Source: Vishniacozyma victoriae (Eukaryota; Basidiomycota; Tremellomycetes; Tremellales; Bulleribasidiaceae). From it: DNA of 64,000 nucleotides. The position numbers were made by a program, and so were the translations under genes. Shown here in pieces: positions 13,801-26,500 of the stretch. The stretch's first letter is position 1, and each line of letters starts with the position of its first letter. The notes beneath the pieces were generated by a model that was given only the letters and a program-made list of their open reading frames with translations, searched no databases and was not told the origin of the DNA. The stretch spans positions 4,526,001-4,590,000 of the forward strand of contig JADPYG010000088.1 in the NCBI GenBank assembly GCA_017654735.1, read 5' to 3'.

Positions 13801-16800
13801 AAGGAACAGCTCAAAGCGACTGTCAATGGATTCCAATTCGTCTTGGTTGGGGATATGCAAGAGATTCCAATGGTTCATCTCTCCGCCAACGAGTTCACGG
13901 TGTCATTGCAGGATTGGTCTGGCGATGTGAGTTTCCTGGCCGCCTGAAGGCGATGGCAAAGCTGATAATGTAGTTGAAAGCCTCTACCTCTCTCACGACG
14001 AGTATCCGATACTTCAATTTGGCCAACTCGTACTTTGAGCCATTGATGGACCCATGGAAGTTCAATATTAAAGCTCAACGGACGTCCATCAGTCCAGAAA
14101 GTAGTCCCCTCAGTGTCCGTATTAGCGCTCCAGAACGACTCGAGGTCAACCTGACGTCCGCGTTCGTCGAATTGGCGATCACCAGTATGACACTCTGGTC
14201 GAAGCACACTGAAAAGACCAACGAGGAGAGGGGAGATGATGCGCCGTTCAAGTTGAGGAATTACACTGGTTTGACTATGCTTGTTTGGCCCGAGAGTCGG
14301 GATCTCAACAAGCCTGTACAGGGAGTCAAGAGTATCGAGGATGGAAAGGAGTTCCCTTGGCGATTTGAGAATGCCGCTCGAGCTCGAGAGGTGAGTTACT
14401 AGACAACGGTGGGCAGTAGCTGACAATAGAACGTATCTGCTTTGCGACATAATGCCTTAGGTATCCAGCTCAAGGGCACTCCATGGGAACCTATCCGAGG
14501 TATCTCTGTCGATCGAGCTGGAGAAAACGTCCTTTCCCTCCGACCGCGTCTCGACAAGGTATCCCACCAGATCGCATGTGAGATCAAGCTCGAAAACAAC
14601 GTCAAGATCATCACATTCCGATCAACCCTCAATGTCGAGAATGAGACCAGTCTACCTATCGAGATGATTGTCGTCGACTCGCACGGTAAAGCCGCTACGG
14701 GAGCTTTGAGGATTGATCCCGGTCAATCGATGCCTATGCCGCTTAATGATGCTTATGACAAACGATTCCGATTGAGACCGCTTAAGGGATTCAACTTTGA
14801 CTACTCTTGGTCGTTGCCTCTGCATTGGCGACAATTGATGTCGAGACCGATTCGGTCCATTAGCTGTAAACACCAGACGCCCAAGGAACCGGCGTTCTTC
14901 TTCCAGGGTCAAGCCAACTTTGATGAAAAGGATCCCGGGACTAGGTGAGCTTTTTTTCTTGATCGAGTCATGAGGTCTGAGCTGAGAGGTAGGTTGTACC
15001 CCAGGATGACGCTCCGCTTAAGAGCGCCTCTAGAGGTCGAGAATCTCTTACCTTACGACATCAGGTTCCGTATACACGACAAGCATAGTGGCCTCAGCTC
15101 TAGCAATTGGCTCAACAAGGGACTGTCTAGCCCGATTCATACGGTCGAGGTTTCGCATTTGATGCTCATCAGTATCTCTGCTGAAGACACCAGTATGTCG
15201 TCATTTTCGTTCCGGTACAAGAGCTAATGACCAGACCTGAACCAGAGCGACTACGCCATCATTGGCAGCGATGATCCGGAGCTACCGCAAGAGGATCATT
15301 TCCACATGGCCGATCAACAGGGCAACAAGTTGATGCTCAAGCTCCATTACCACACGTACCCCGACTCCGGGAAGGCATTCAAGGTCCAGATCTACAGTCC
15401 GTACATCTTCTTGAACAAGACTGGCCTACCGTTCGATCTCGCCGCCAAGACTTGGACCGGTGGTCAGAAACCCATGGCCGGTAATGATCTATTTGCGAAC
15501 GATTGGCAGCATCCAACTCCTACGCCATTCATGTTCGGCTACCCGCATGAAGACCGACGAAATCGTTTGTATCTAAAAGTCGGCGATACCAAATGGTCCA
15601 AACCCCTCTCTTTCGAACCAGTGGCAGCCGATATGCAGATTGTCCTCGGATCGAATTCGGGCAACTCGAATACATATGTCGGATTGTCGTACTCGGAGGG
15701 ATTGGGCAAGTACAAGCTCACCAAGGTCATTACGATCGCCCCAAGGTTCATGATCAAGAATACGTTCCAGTATGCTTTGAGGATTAGGCAACATAGTACC
15801 AACAAGGATATTGTCGTCAAGAAAGGTGAAACTGTGCCTATCCATGAACTTCAGAACGATGCTCCATCTCAGATGAGCATGGCGTTCGATGAACCGAATC
15901 TTACTTGGTAAGTCCAGTGGTCATTGCTCAACGAGTGCTAACTTGACAGGTCCGCGCCGTTCAATCTGGCTGATATTGGACGGACCAATATCCTATTGTA
16001 TCGACATTCTGCCAACCACGACGATAAGAAGTATCTTATGAGAGTCGAGGCCCATATCCAAGGATCGAGCATCTGGACTTATATTTCGCGAGAGACCGAG
16101 CCATGGCCATTGAGGATCCGAAATGACACCAGTCTGAACCTCGTGTATAGGCAGGTGGTCAGTCTTTCCACTTGAGTGTAGTCATCCCGGCTGATGACGC
16201 AGGACGATGATGGCTCAAAGCAGACCAACAAAGTATACGCACTGGACGCCAAGCAGAGTGCGAATTACGTCTGGGATAACCCTACTGCGCCCAACAGGCG
16301 AATCCAGTTGTCTTGTGACGGTATACCATTCCCTCGTAACATCGATATGATGGCGATTGGAGTTCAGCCGCCCTTGAAAATAGCGGTACGTACTCTTCCT
16401 CACAGCCTTCGAGCTGTACTGAACTCGCAGGCTGGCGCCCAGACCGGTAAACGGAGCATGGAAATCGCTACCGAGATTTTAGCGGATGGCAACTCGCAAG
16501 TCTTGGTCATTAGTCATTATAATCCAGATACTAGCGTGTACAAACCTGCACGACGGGGCCATAGTGCCATGCGACGATCAGACAGTACCGACTCGATCTC
16601 GACCCAGCAATACGAGACGGAACCTGTCGCAGCCAAGCCGAATATGACCATCAGCGTCGAGCTGGAAGGAGTCGGGCTATCAGTCATTACCAAATCGGCT
16701 GCCGAGCTGATCTACCTCTCTTTGAGGGGTTTGACCCTCACCTACTCGGATTATCCGACTTATTACGAGGGCAATATCGATTGCAAGTGGATCCAAATCG

Positions 16801-18462
16801 ATAATCAGCTCTTTGGTGGTTTGTTCCCAATCATCCTCTACCCAACGGTCATTCCGAAAGATGGTAAGGAACTGGAATCGCATCCGACATTGCAGTCAAC
16901 TGTGGCTATACTCAAGGATCAGTGTATGTACTCTGGCATTTGTGCGGACAAGAGCTGACGCCACAGCGCACGGTGTGATCTATGTCAAGTATGCTACCAT
17001 CTTGCTCCAGTCAATGACTGTTGAGTTGGACGAAGACTTCCTCTTTGCTCTGCTCGACTTTGTCAAGTTCAAGGATGCCGCTTGGAGAGAGCCACCTGCA
17101 GAGTAAGTCACCTGCAGGTATTGCGTGGCGGTGCTAATCTGGTAGTGTCTTGATCGAACACCCTAAGAATATCCAGGAACCTGATATCACCACCGGGCAA
17201 TCAAACGTCTTCTTTGAAGCTTTGCACTTGCAGCCTATCGCGCTCGAGCTGTCTTTCATGAGGACCGACCGAGTCAATGTTGACGAGCAGTCAGTCCTTT
17301 CAAGATGCGTTTGTCAGAGAAGCTGACATGTAGGCTCAACTCTGGAGGAGTGTTCTACTACATCCTCAATGCTCTCACCATGACACTCGGAAACGTCAAT
17401 GCCGCCCCTGTCAACTTCCGATCGCTTGCTCTGGAGAACGTTCGACTCAACATGACCTCGCTGCAAGAGCGAGTCATACTGCACTACCAAGAACAGTTTG
17501 TTGGACAAATTTACCGAGTCCTCGGATCTGCCGATTTCCTCGGTAACCCCGTCGGACTGTTTACCAACATCTCTTCCGGATTCAGCGACATCTTCTACGA
17601 ACCATATCAAGGAATGGTCATGCATGGCAACATGGATATTGGATTCGGTCTCGCTCGAGGATGGACGAGTTTCGCCAAGAAGACCGTCTTTGGTATATCC
17701 GACAGTGTCACCAAAGTCACGGCTTCGATCGGAAAAGGTCTATCAGCAGCGACGCTCGACGCAGAGTACCAGAGTAAGAGACGAATGACGCAAAGGCGAA
17801 ACAAGCCAAAACACGCATTGTACGGTGTTGCGGCAGGTGCCAATGCATTCGCAAACAGTATGACGAGTGCTTTCGAGGGAGTGGCATCCAAACCAATGGA
17901 AGGAGCCGAGAAGAATGGAGCCGCTGGATTCGTCAAGGGAATGGGTCAAGGTGTGGTTGGATTATTCACGAAACCCGCAGTTGGTATCTTCGATTTCGTA
18001 TCCGCTTCTACCGAGGGTATTCGAAATACAACAACAGTCTTTGATCAGGGCAACATCGAGAAAGCGAGATTACCTCGATTCATTTCTTCCGACGGTGTGC
18101 TACGACCGTTCTCTTCTCGAGAAGCTCTTGGTCAATCATGGCTCAAGGAAGTGAGGGAAGGAGCCTACTTCCACGAAAGTTATGTCGCACACTTGGATGT
18201 AACAGGCGACGACGCTGTCGCACTCTTGTCCAACAATCGAATCATTTTCGTTCAACTACGGAAGCTGAAGGAGTTGTGGATGGTACCATTCGAGGATCTG
18301 CAGTCTGTATCTGCAGAACCGACTGGTATAGCATTCATTTACAGAGATGGGAAACCGGGACCGTTCTTGCCGATCTCTGATGCTCAGGGAAGACAGTGGT
18401 TCTTCAAGGCTATTGGGAAAGTAGTTGTGGCTTATAACAATGCTCATCAGAGGGATGACTAG
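7853..18462 (+). CDS. VPS13: VPS13 bridge-like lipid transfer protein
   Basis: Very large complete gene, about 10.6 kb with roughly two dozen short introns, encoding about 3,100 aa, the usual fungal VPS13 length. The ATG at 7853 gives MQALKEVALRLLNVYVSPYV, and a 46-nt intron (7956-8001) follows the SLSVFG codons. The N-terminal chorein domain has LKKTLLERFGLPVDIVAGDI and IPWTQLKNQPV. Long repeating beta-groove segments follow. The VAB/SHR-BD region lies around 14.4-16.4 kb (QLKGTPWEPIRGISVDRAG). The C-terminal ATG2_C/DH-like part runs LGSADFLGNPVGLFTNISSG, and the PH-like end contains VALLSNNRIIFVQLRKLKEL. The stop TAG is at 18460-18462. Family knowledge: VPS13 moves phospholipids in bulk at ER, mitochondrion, vacuole and prospore-membrane contacts. 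A 21-bp coding tandem repeat (13663-13704) gives a TTTITPA duplication in a loop. The gene appears intact. Confidence 0.95.
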
Positions 18463-18779
18463 TGTGTATATTAGATAGACTCTATGCATATATTGACTCA
18501 TACTCCAAGCATCATCATTTACATCTCTTTACTCTTTGTAGACTGTGGAGTAGATATAGAGAGTGAATTATCTGGTGGCGTATATCTAAATTGTCAGGCA
18601 CTGTTGTATCTGTTTCATTGTCCACTTTAGATATCAATCATCCTTTGTCTTTACTCATTATACACTGCATATATACCACTCTATTGTCTACTCTTGTAAC
18701 ATAGATATCGACAGTCCAGACAATCCCTTTCGACCTCTACCCATCTCATTCCCCCAACCCTTCGACCCCTACCACAGCA
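18463..18779 (+). promoter_or_regulatory. VPS13-STE7 intergenic region
   Basis: 317 bp, pyrimidine-rich close to the STE7 ATG as is usual for fungal core promoters. No confident element or coding exon was seen. Confidence 0.3.
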
Positions 18780-20451
18780 ATGACAGACCAAACGCCCCCA
18801 CTCGCTTCGACACGTCTCGCTGCTCTACCCAAACCCATCTCACTACTTTCCCCTTCAGCAGACTCCCCTTCCAAACCATCTTCCGTATCATCATCACCAT
18901 TCGGTAATGCCAAATCCGCCATCAGCCGCAAGAAACCCATGGGTCTCGATATCTCAAAGTCCATCCCCAAAGCATCCCGCTCAGCCCCGGGAGTTCCGGG
19001 CGAGAATGGCTCGACCCCGACAAGGGGTATTGGAATGGGGATGACGGAACATGAGAAACTAAGAGAAGATATCGCAAAGCTTCAACTCTCTTCACGGTCT
19101 TCATCAAATAGCGGCTCTGTCAAGGATTCACCTACTTCCCCTTCGTTCCCTACTCAGAGTGATAGTTCGTCGAGCAGTGTTCCAAAGAAAGGAAAGACAA
19201 AGAAGACTAAAGTGGACAAGGAAGGATTGGAGCTAGTCAAGGATGAGGATCTTCAGATCTTGGGTGATATTGGAGCGGGTAATGGAGGGACCGTGACCAA
19301 GGTGTTTAACAAGAAAAGAAAGTGTATCATGGCTAGAAAGGTATGCTAAAACTCCCGCTCACTGAAGGTTCAGCTCATGAATAGCTCATTCTTGTGGATG
19401 CCAAGCCGTCTGTGCGTAAGCAGATCATGCGGGAACTGCAGATTATGAGTGATTGTTCCTCGCCTTATATCATCGACTACTATGGTTGTTTCCCAGTGGA
19501 CGTGCACGTCGGCCTCGTCATTGAATACATGGACGCTGGGTATGCTACATCTCTCACATCGGTATATCGGTATATCTGCTGATCATCAGCTCGCTTGACC
19601 AGATCTACCGTCGAAGTGGATTTGTTCCTATCGACATTGTCGGTGCGGTAGCCGAGGCGGTCTTGAAAGGATTGGTATACCTTTACGACGTACATCGTAT
19701 CATCCACCGAGGCAAGCTCTTGCCAGCTCTACGAAATCAAGCTGACGTGTAGATATCAAGCCTTCCAACATCCTCGCAAACACCAAGGGAGAGATCAAGA
19801 TCTGTGATTTCGGGGTCTCTGGTGAACTTATCAACTCTATCGCAAACACATTTGTCGGGACCAGCACGTACATGAGCGTAAGCTGACCAATTCAATTGAA
19901 GGGACCGAGCTGACTCGTAGCCCGAGCGCATCCAAGGCGCACCATACACTATCAAATCAGATGTCTGGTCACTCGGGGTATCCCTCATCGAGCTCGCTCT
20001 GGGTCGATTCCCATTCTCCGATTCCCCCGACTCAGCTTCCGAAAGCGATGAAGAATTTGTTGATCCCGATCCAACTCTACCTCTATCTTCCAAACCACCC
20101 AATCTCGACGGAAAGAAGAAGAAGAAGGATAAGGGAGTCAGCCTAGGTGGAGGTGGACATACGATGAGTATTCTGGAATTACTGCATCATATTGTCAATG
20201 AGCCTGCTCCCAGGTTAGTCAGTCGGAGTCGAGAGTTCCCAGCATCAGCCACTTCATTCATTGAAAATTGCTTGGACAAGGAACCGAGCAATAGGAAATC
20301 CCCACAGGAGTTGCTCGTAAGTGCTTAGCAGCTCTACATTTCCATTTTCTAGCTGACAAGCAAGACTTCAGACTGGGTCGTTTCAGGCAAAGCTTCGGTC
20401 GAAGATATCCAGGAATGGGCAAAGAGGACTGCTGCGGTCGAGGAGGAGTGA
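18780..20451 (+). CDS. STE7: MAP kinase kinase, Ste7/Fuz7 type (pheromone pathway)
   Basis: Dual-specificity kinase of about 450 aa in eight or so exons, ATG 18780, TGA 20449-20451. A Ser/Pro-rich N-terminus of about 150 residues precedes the kinase domain. Visible motifs are the glycine loop ([11 protein letters not shown]), VAIK-equivalent Lys in [36 protein letters not shown] with the MEK activation-loop Ser/Thr, and SPERIQG. The [20 protein letters not shown] block resembles yeast Ste7 more than Mkk1/2 or Pbs2. A disordered charged insert (DSASESDEE... to KKKKDKG) sits after subdomain IX. The intron at 19712-19752 begins with GC (GC-AG) and splits the Asp codon of HRD. The last exon reads [20 protein letters not shown]. 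Family knowledge: it relays the signal from Ste11 to the mating MAPK. Paralogue assignment within MEKs is by local similarity only. Confidence 0.88.
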
Positions 20452-20701
20452 TGCGGGTTCAGTCTGTGTCCTCAGTTTTGACATTAATTTGTATTGCCTA
20501 TTCATACGCCTCGTCACGACCATGTACTCCAATTGTATCCTTGTCATTGATTTGCTGCAGATACCAATTCATCGCTTCCATGTCAACTATTCCTATGTAC
20601 ATTATCTTTCGTGTGTCAAAGTACATTGTCCTTCACTATCTAGAAAGCCTCGTCTTGACCGCCACGGGCGGCAACAGATCCACAGACTTTCGCTGCGGCA
20701 C

Positions 20702-22627
20702 CTAGGCTGAACTCGCACTCGCCGAGTCCGACCCCGCGTCATCCGTCGCCGACTCGGAATCATCACTAAGCTCCAGCGTCCTCTTTTTCACCTTGCTCAA
20801 GATCCTTGACTGTCTTCGGGTCGTATACCACGTATCATTCTTCTCCTCTTCCGTACTCGCTTCGACATTGGAGTCGCTCTCGCCAGAATGACTCCTTGTC
20901 CAGAATCGATGGACTTCTGGCTTGCTTGATAGTGCTTCTCCTGAATCGATCAAGACCTTGATTACAGCTTTTGCTTCTTTCTCGGCTCTCCTTCTTTCTG
21001 CATCGACATCGATGAGGTCGAGAAGTACTTTCCCTTGTGGGGAATGGTATAGACCAGCTTGAGCTGATCCTTGGATTGGATCGGGGGCGTCATCGGCCTT
21101 TTCGTCGTTGGGCAATGAACGGCGTAAGCTGGAAGTAGGTATCCCTCGAGTGGACAGTCGTTCTCGTTGGACATTCTCGATGAGGGCAGCTATAGCTGCA
21201 CTAGCACCTTTCATCTTGGCGTATCTCTTAGGAAGGGGTTTCCGTTGTGAAAAACACTTTCTTCCTACGATACTGACGACTTTTGGTGATGGGTCTTCGT
21301 AGGGCTGGACATGTTCGTCTGGCAAAGTGGGGGTAGTAATATGGGCGTCAGATGGAGGAGTGATTGGGATTGAATCCGGTAGTTTGGGAAGAGCAGATGC
21401 AGGCGGTAAGCTTGGAGGGAAGTGGTGGATCAGTCCCGGAACGAAATCGTCCGGAGTCGCTTTTCGATGTCGTCTTCGAATATGAGCCATCAACTCGTCG
21501 AATGATGGGCCTTCAAACGCGCAATCTAGAATTGGCACTGTTGACACTCTACAGGAAAATCGAGGACGTACTGAAAGGACATCTGGCTCCATAAGACCCC
21601 ATATGAGCACTCAGGCAATGCTGATAACACTCGTTACCTGTTCCGAAGACTTGGTCGCAGGTCCTGAAATTGCATTGAACGGGTTTACCAGGTGCTGGCA
21701 TTCCCTTTGATTGTAGGTGAAGGTGTGAATGGAGTAGATGTTTCTCCAGTAAGGCCCATGAATTGAGTAAAGCTGGACATGATGCCCAGGGGCAAGGTGT
21801 GGGCCTACTCGTCAGCAACGCCAATGATGAATTAATCTGGGATCACCTACCTGGCATGAACAAATACCTGCATCTGTATTCTCTTGACTTTCCTTTCCCA
21901 TTCACCTTTCTTTTGTTCCTGCTTTTCTCGAATGTACTGGGCTCTCGCAGCCGCAATCACATCTTGTTGTTCCTTTATACCTCTTACGCCGAATGCCGAT
22001 GCTCCGCTCGCCCTCTTTGTAAATGGCACCGCCTCTCGACCTCGATCGTGAAGGCTGATACTATTCAGCCTATGGTTCCCACCTCTGATGGGATGGATTG
22101 TGAGGCCCTGCCTCGTGGGAAGAGGAAGTACACGAGATCGATCTTCGTGGCGGCGAGTATGAGGGATAGGCGGTCGGGGTTGATAGTAAGGTGGCAACGT
22201 AACATCAGGTTGAGCAGAGTGTTGGGGGGGTGGATGACCTGGTCTCTCGGAACTGGAGTTCTTCTGCATCCACTTGATATCCCTCCTAGCTCCTTTTGAA
22301 GCTTGATATAATCCTTCTGGTCGAAGTGGATCATAATTCTTTGGACCGGTCCTGATATCAGGAGGAGAGGGTGTAGAGTGTGGAACGGGTGGGGGACGGG
22401 GGATATCGATTGAAGGTGGTCTTGGGAGTCTGTGGGGAAGGGAGATGGTGGACCGGTAAGGCTCGTATCGGCGAGGGATTGTTGTATGGGTCGGGCCGGG
22501 TCCTGGGCGTCGGTGATAGTCTGGATCTGGTAAATCAGTGACCTGCAGAGTTTTCAAGGTGAGACTCACGTTGCGCATATGGTGGATCGCGGGGCATGAA
22601 CCCCCTCCTATCGGACGAGTCCATCAT
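20702..22627 (-). CDS. C2H2 zinc-finger protein, putative nuclear regulator
   Basis: About 600 aa in four exons. The start is ATG-ATG complementary to 22622-22627 (MMDSSDRRGFMPRDPPYAQ), with introns at 21805-21850 (phase 2, joining VFVHAR to PTPCPW) and 21526-21571. The N-terminal 230 residues are Pro/Arg-rich and disordered. Three adjacent C2H2 fingers follow: CPWASC...H-x4-H, CNFRTC...H-x4-H, and CPFNC...HIRRRH, the last assembled across the 21526-21571 intron. The C-terminal half is charged and ends in a Ser/Asp/Ala acidic tail (GSDSASASSA). The second intron split and restored finger spacing support the exon model. Family knowledge gives only DNA or RNA binding; I do not recognise an orthologue. 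It is convergent with STE7. Confidence 0.75.
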
Positions 22628-23054
22628 TCGAGTCATTGAACTCATCGATCAAGGTGATTTCGTTGGTGAGGATTTGTTTAGGAGCAATAGTCTCTAGTAC
22701 CGAAATGAAGCAAGGTGTTGGTTCAAGAAGGCGATGGGAAAGATAAAGATGAACCAGACCAGTAGTCACCCTTCTTACCTCTGCCCCAAACTGATTCGAA
22801 GGCGCACACCTTTGTCCAGGATCCGCTCCTCTCTTGTCAGTCGACATCAAAGAGTGTCAGTATCAGAAAGGAGTGTTCAATGGATGGCTCATTAACGCTC
22901 CATACGGGCCTGAGAGAGGGCGTGGAAGCCTGTGGTGTTGCTTTGTGAATAAGGGAATCGATGACAAAGGAAGGTCAATGATCTGCATGAGGTAAAGGGG
23001 TGAGCGCGAAGATCATTTGTGCCTTGGGAATCATTGGTCAAATGAGTTGATCGA

Positions 23055-23315
23055 TGGTAAATCATCGCGATGAGATGAAATTGAGATCTAGATCTGGGCA
23101 TGTAAGGCCGGAATGATAGAAAGATGAGCAAGCAAATGCACCTTCACCTGGGGCCTTTGACTTCTCAACGTCCCTTCCGTTGTCACCTTGTTTCTCTCCC
23201 TCTTGTCTCTTGATGCCCCCTTTCTATACTTCTCCCTCTACCCCCCAATTCCCTACGCCTCCATCTCTTCATTTGTTACACCCTTCCCATTCCTATATTC
23301 CGTCCCTCTGGATCG
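23055..23315 (-). pseudogene. Decayed copy 1 of the BMS1 3' end
   Basis: The plus-strand text from about 23055 to 23315 aligns with the true BMS1 terminus plus its trailer at about 23505-23755. Shared blocks include GCCTTTGAC, the CACCTTGTTYCTC/CCCTCTT block, CTATACTTCTCCCTC and, further in, ACACCCTTC followed by CTTCCTAT-like text. The downstream trailer (GARAAAGAWATGAG-like) is also repeated, so the copied unit spans the stop codon. Frameshifts and substitutions mean it cannot encode the Lys/Arg/Glu-rich BMS1 tail. Identity looks roughly 65-75% by eye. Confidence 0.65.
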
Positions 23316-23324
23316 TTGGAAGGC

Positions 23325-23495
23325 CATCGAGTGTGGTGGATTGGAATGATGTGTTGATCTGCACATCAAGGCCCGGTATGAAAGAAAGATGAGCTGGAAA
23401 TTCATCCCATAGACCTTTGACCTTTAACGGGACATGCCTTTGCACCCTGCTCCTCCCTCTTACGTCTGGACTCTCTCCTGTCCCCCGCCCCATTG
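23325..23495 (-). pseudogene. Decayed copy 2 of the BMS1 3' end
   Basis: A shorter and more diverged unit between copy 1 and the real gene end. It begins with trailer-like text (GGCCCGGTATGAAAGAAAGATGAG) and continues with ACCTTTGACCT, then a CTCCTCCCTCTT block, ending in a C-rich stretch near 23490. The order of blocks is the same as in copy 1 and in BMS1. It has no coding capacity. Confidence 0.55.
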
Positions 23496-23596
23496 AATGC
23501 TAAAGCATCACGGTGAAATGAGATAGAAACGATTTGTATATGCATACATGATGACCAATATGAGAAAGAAATGAGTAAGCAATTTACACCTTTACC

Positions 23597-26500
23597 CTAG
23601 GCCTTTGACCTCTTATCGCCCCCTCCCTTCCCACCTTGTTCCTCCCTCTTTCGCTTAATACCCTCTTTCCTATACTTCTCCCTCCTCTCCTCTTTCGCCT
23701 TTGCCTCCTTCTTCTCATCAATAACACCCTTCTCCTTCCTATGCTCAGCCCTTCTCTCTTCTTGCTTATCCTTCCTTCGAGCGACCTTGTCCTTTCTCAA
23801 TGCCTGGATTTGCTGCATTAATGCAATTGCCTTTTTCTCCTCTGGTTCCAGGACCACTGCTCGGGATTGCATATATGTTTCCTTTCGCTGGGGTGCAATG
23901 TGTTTGGTCTTGCTAGCGTAGGGAAGAGATGCTTCGAGCTTTCGTGGGACTTTGAGGGTATTGAATCGTCGGGTCGTCCTTGTGATGGTCTGAAAGTCAG
24001 TGAATACATAGACCACTGGTGTAGAGACATACCTTGTAAGCAGAGTTGGGGTTCAATGGGGTGTTCATGCCCTCGTCCCGACGGATCTGACCAGTAAGTC
24101 GCATACCCTGCCATCCTCGCTTATCGGCAAGTAGCAGTGATGTGACGGGGTTGTATAGCTTCTTTGGCTCGATCGAGTACCAAGCTCGCAGGAATACGAG
24201 ATCTGACATCAGCTCGCTGTCTATTGATCAAGGAGGATGACTTACCCCTCATCAAGATCTTGTCCTCGAATGTAGCTCGATAAGCACCATCAGGCTTTCC
24301 AAGTGCTTTCTTGACCTGACCTCGGATACCAGATACAGTTCTAACATTCGCTCCTTCGAATTTGGCAACTTCGAGAGCGGAATTGAACATGTCCTTGATG
24401 AAGGCGGTGTTCTTGAAGATCTTGTATGGCGCACCAGTCAACTTCAACTTTTTGACAATCTTGGTCGATCGATCGATATCGAGTACGACACCTGTTGCTG
24501 ATACTCTGAAACCAGGTACTTCGGAGGAAAGAGAGTTGAAAGCGCAGAAACCAGTGTTTGGGGCCGAAACGGGTCCGTAGAAGGTTGCGTGACAGTGCAT
24601 ATGCTCTGGTGTGTATTTCAACATACGATTTCGGATCGAGTGGTCGTCCAAATGGTAAATGGGCATTGACTGGAATCGACGCCATCCGAGAGAGAAAACG
24701 ATTGGATCGTTCGTCTTGAGGATCTTGGTGAACCAACGATGTCGCTTGATTCGCACTGTGACGTATCCGAATCGCTCCTCGGCAGCAAGTAGACCACCAA
24801 CAATGATTGGGAAGGTAGGGTCGAAATGCTCGACCATCTCGCATGGGACGTTGTGAATCTCTAATCGGACATATGATCCTGATCGGTATCCCTCAATCTG
24901 AGCTCGAGACTCGTTGTCGAGTCCCTCGAATTCAGCTTCATTGAGTTGTCGCTGTCGGGCGAATTCTGCTTTAGCCTCGTCGTAGAAGTCCATCTTCTTG
25001 CCCTCGTCATCCGAGTCGTCGTACTGCTCGTCAAACTTGGCTTTCAAAGCTTCCTTCTTCTTGGCTAATGCCTGCGCTCGCGCAGTCTCGTTATCGGTAG
25101 GAGGTGCTCCCACATATGGGACTTCATCCGCATCTCCGTTTCCTCCACCTTCAATATCCTCAAAGTCTCCGCCGGTCTCTTCATACGCTTGACCATCCGC
25201 GTCGACATCACCAACAGGTCCAGAGATGAACATGTTTTTGATCGAGTCGAGCATATCTTCGCTATCCCATTTCGCCTTGAGTGTTTCGACATCGGCAGAT
25301 AGCTTGACTTGGTCACCTTCGTCTCCAGCATTCTCGTCCATCTGGACTCGGAAGAAATCGTCTCGAGCCATTCGCGAGGATTCGGCATCGGCTGATGATG
25401 GCCTAATCTTACCAGCGGCGATTTCCTCGGGTGAAAGCTCATCGCCGTAAACAAGAGCCATGAGATCCCTTCGTCGGCCCATGCGATCGGAGAAGTTTTC
25501 GATAGCTCGTTTCGATAGATCCTGCTTCCATCTCGGTACATCCTCCTCTCCATCATCTTCATCTTCATCTTCATCCTCGTACTCGTCATCTTCGATATTG
25601 ACAATCTTGCCATCCTGCTCGAAGCCACCCATCTGATCGAGATCGTTGTCGGAATCAGAATCGGCGTATGCGACCTCTCCATCCTGCTCGTCGGCGGAAT
25701 CGCCAGCAGCTCGATCATCATCCTCGAAATCATCTTCGTCCATCTCGCCATCTTCATCCATCATGTCCGAATCGATGTCGTCCTCGTCATCGTCTGCGCT
25801 GCCTAGGATGGGACCGCCGGATCTTGGTTCTGCTTGACGACGGACTCGCTCTTGGACCTTGAGTGGGGCGGAGGAGTGGCCGAACAGTCGGATCTCGGCA
25901 TTCTGCATACCCTCTCCGAAAGTCTTGCCGGCCTCTTGCATTTCCATGACCATACGCTCTCCTTCTCCTTTCGGCGCTGAAGATGTCAGCTTGACTCAAA
26001 GATGACTCCGAAGTAAACTTACCATCGCCACCCTTGGAGAAACTACCGGGCACGTTTACATAGACAGCGTCCTTGTCGTACATGACACCACCAACATCAC
26101 TCATGGGCGCATGGATGAGCTTGGCCTTTTCACCCATCTTCCTCCTCCTCTCACTTTCCAACGTGGGTAGCGGACAAGGATCCTTTAACCTCTCCACCTC
26201 CTTGATTTCCAGATCTCCGGCTCCGGGGATATGTACCTTTGCATTACGTGCAGGTAAATTCGGTCCTCTCAAGTACCCATAGAGCGTGATGGTTCGGTCC
26301 ATCTTTGGGTTCTCTCGAATCAATTCTCGCGGAGTCAGATCTTGAAGTCGATCGGCCAGGAGGTAAGGATGCTGATTACGGAAAACGAGGGGTCGGAACT
26401 TCATGACTGAGATGAATCGGGAGAGGAGGTTAATTTCGGTATCGGGGTATCGACCATTAAGGACACCCGAAAGAGTAAAGAGCTTGGCTCCTTGGTAGAT

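Larger units (their letters stand above)
22628..23596. other. Intergenic region rich in decayed BMS1 3'-end copies
   Basis: 970 bp between the C2H2 gene start and the BMS1 stop codon, both on the minus strand. The left third (to about 23050) is the promoter side of the C2H2 gene and shows no clear element. The rest is made of imperfect copies of the end of BMS1, listed separately. Confidence 0.5.

Noticed and set aside
13516..13878. Antisense open frames over VPS13
   Set aside because: The plus-strand frame is continuous with conserved VPS13 sequence, and the antisense readings are low-complexity shadows.
23055..23495. Pyrimidine-rich region read as a possible gene or polypyrimidine regulatory tract
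   Set aside because: Block order matches the BMS1 end and trailer, so decayed copies explain it better. No conserved coding frame remains.
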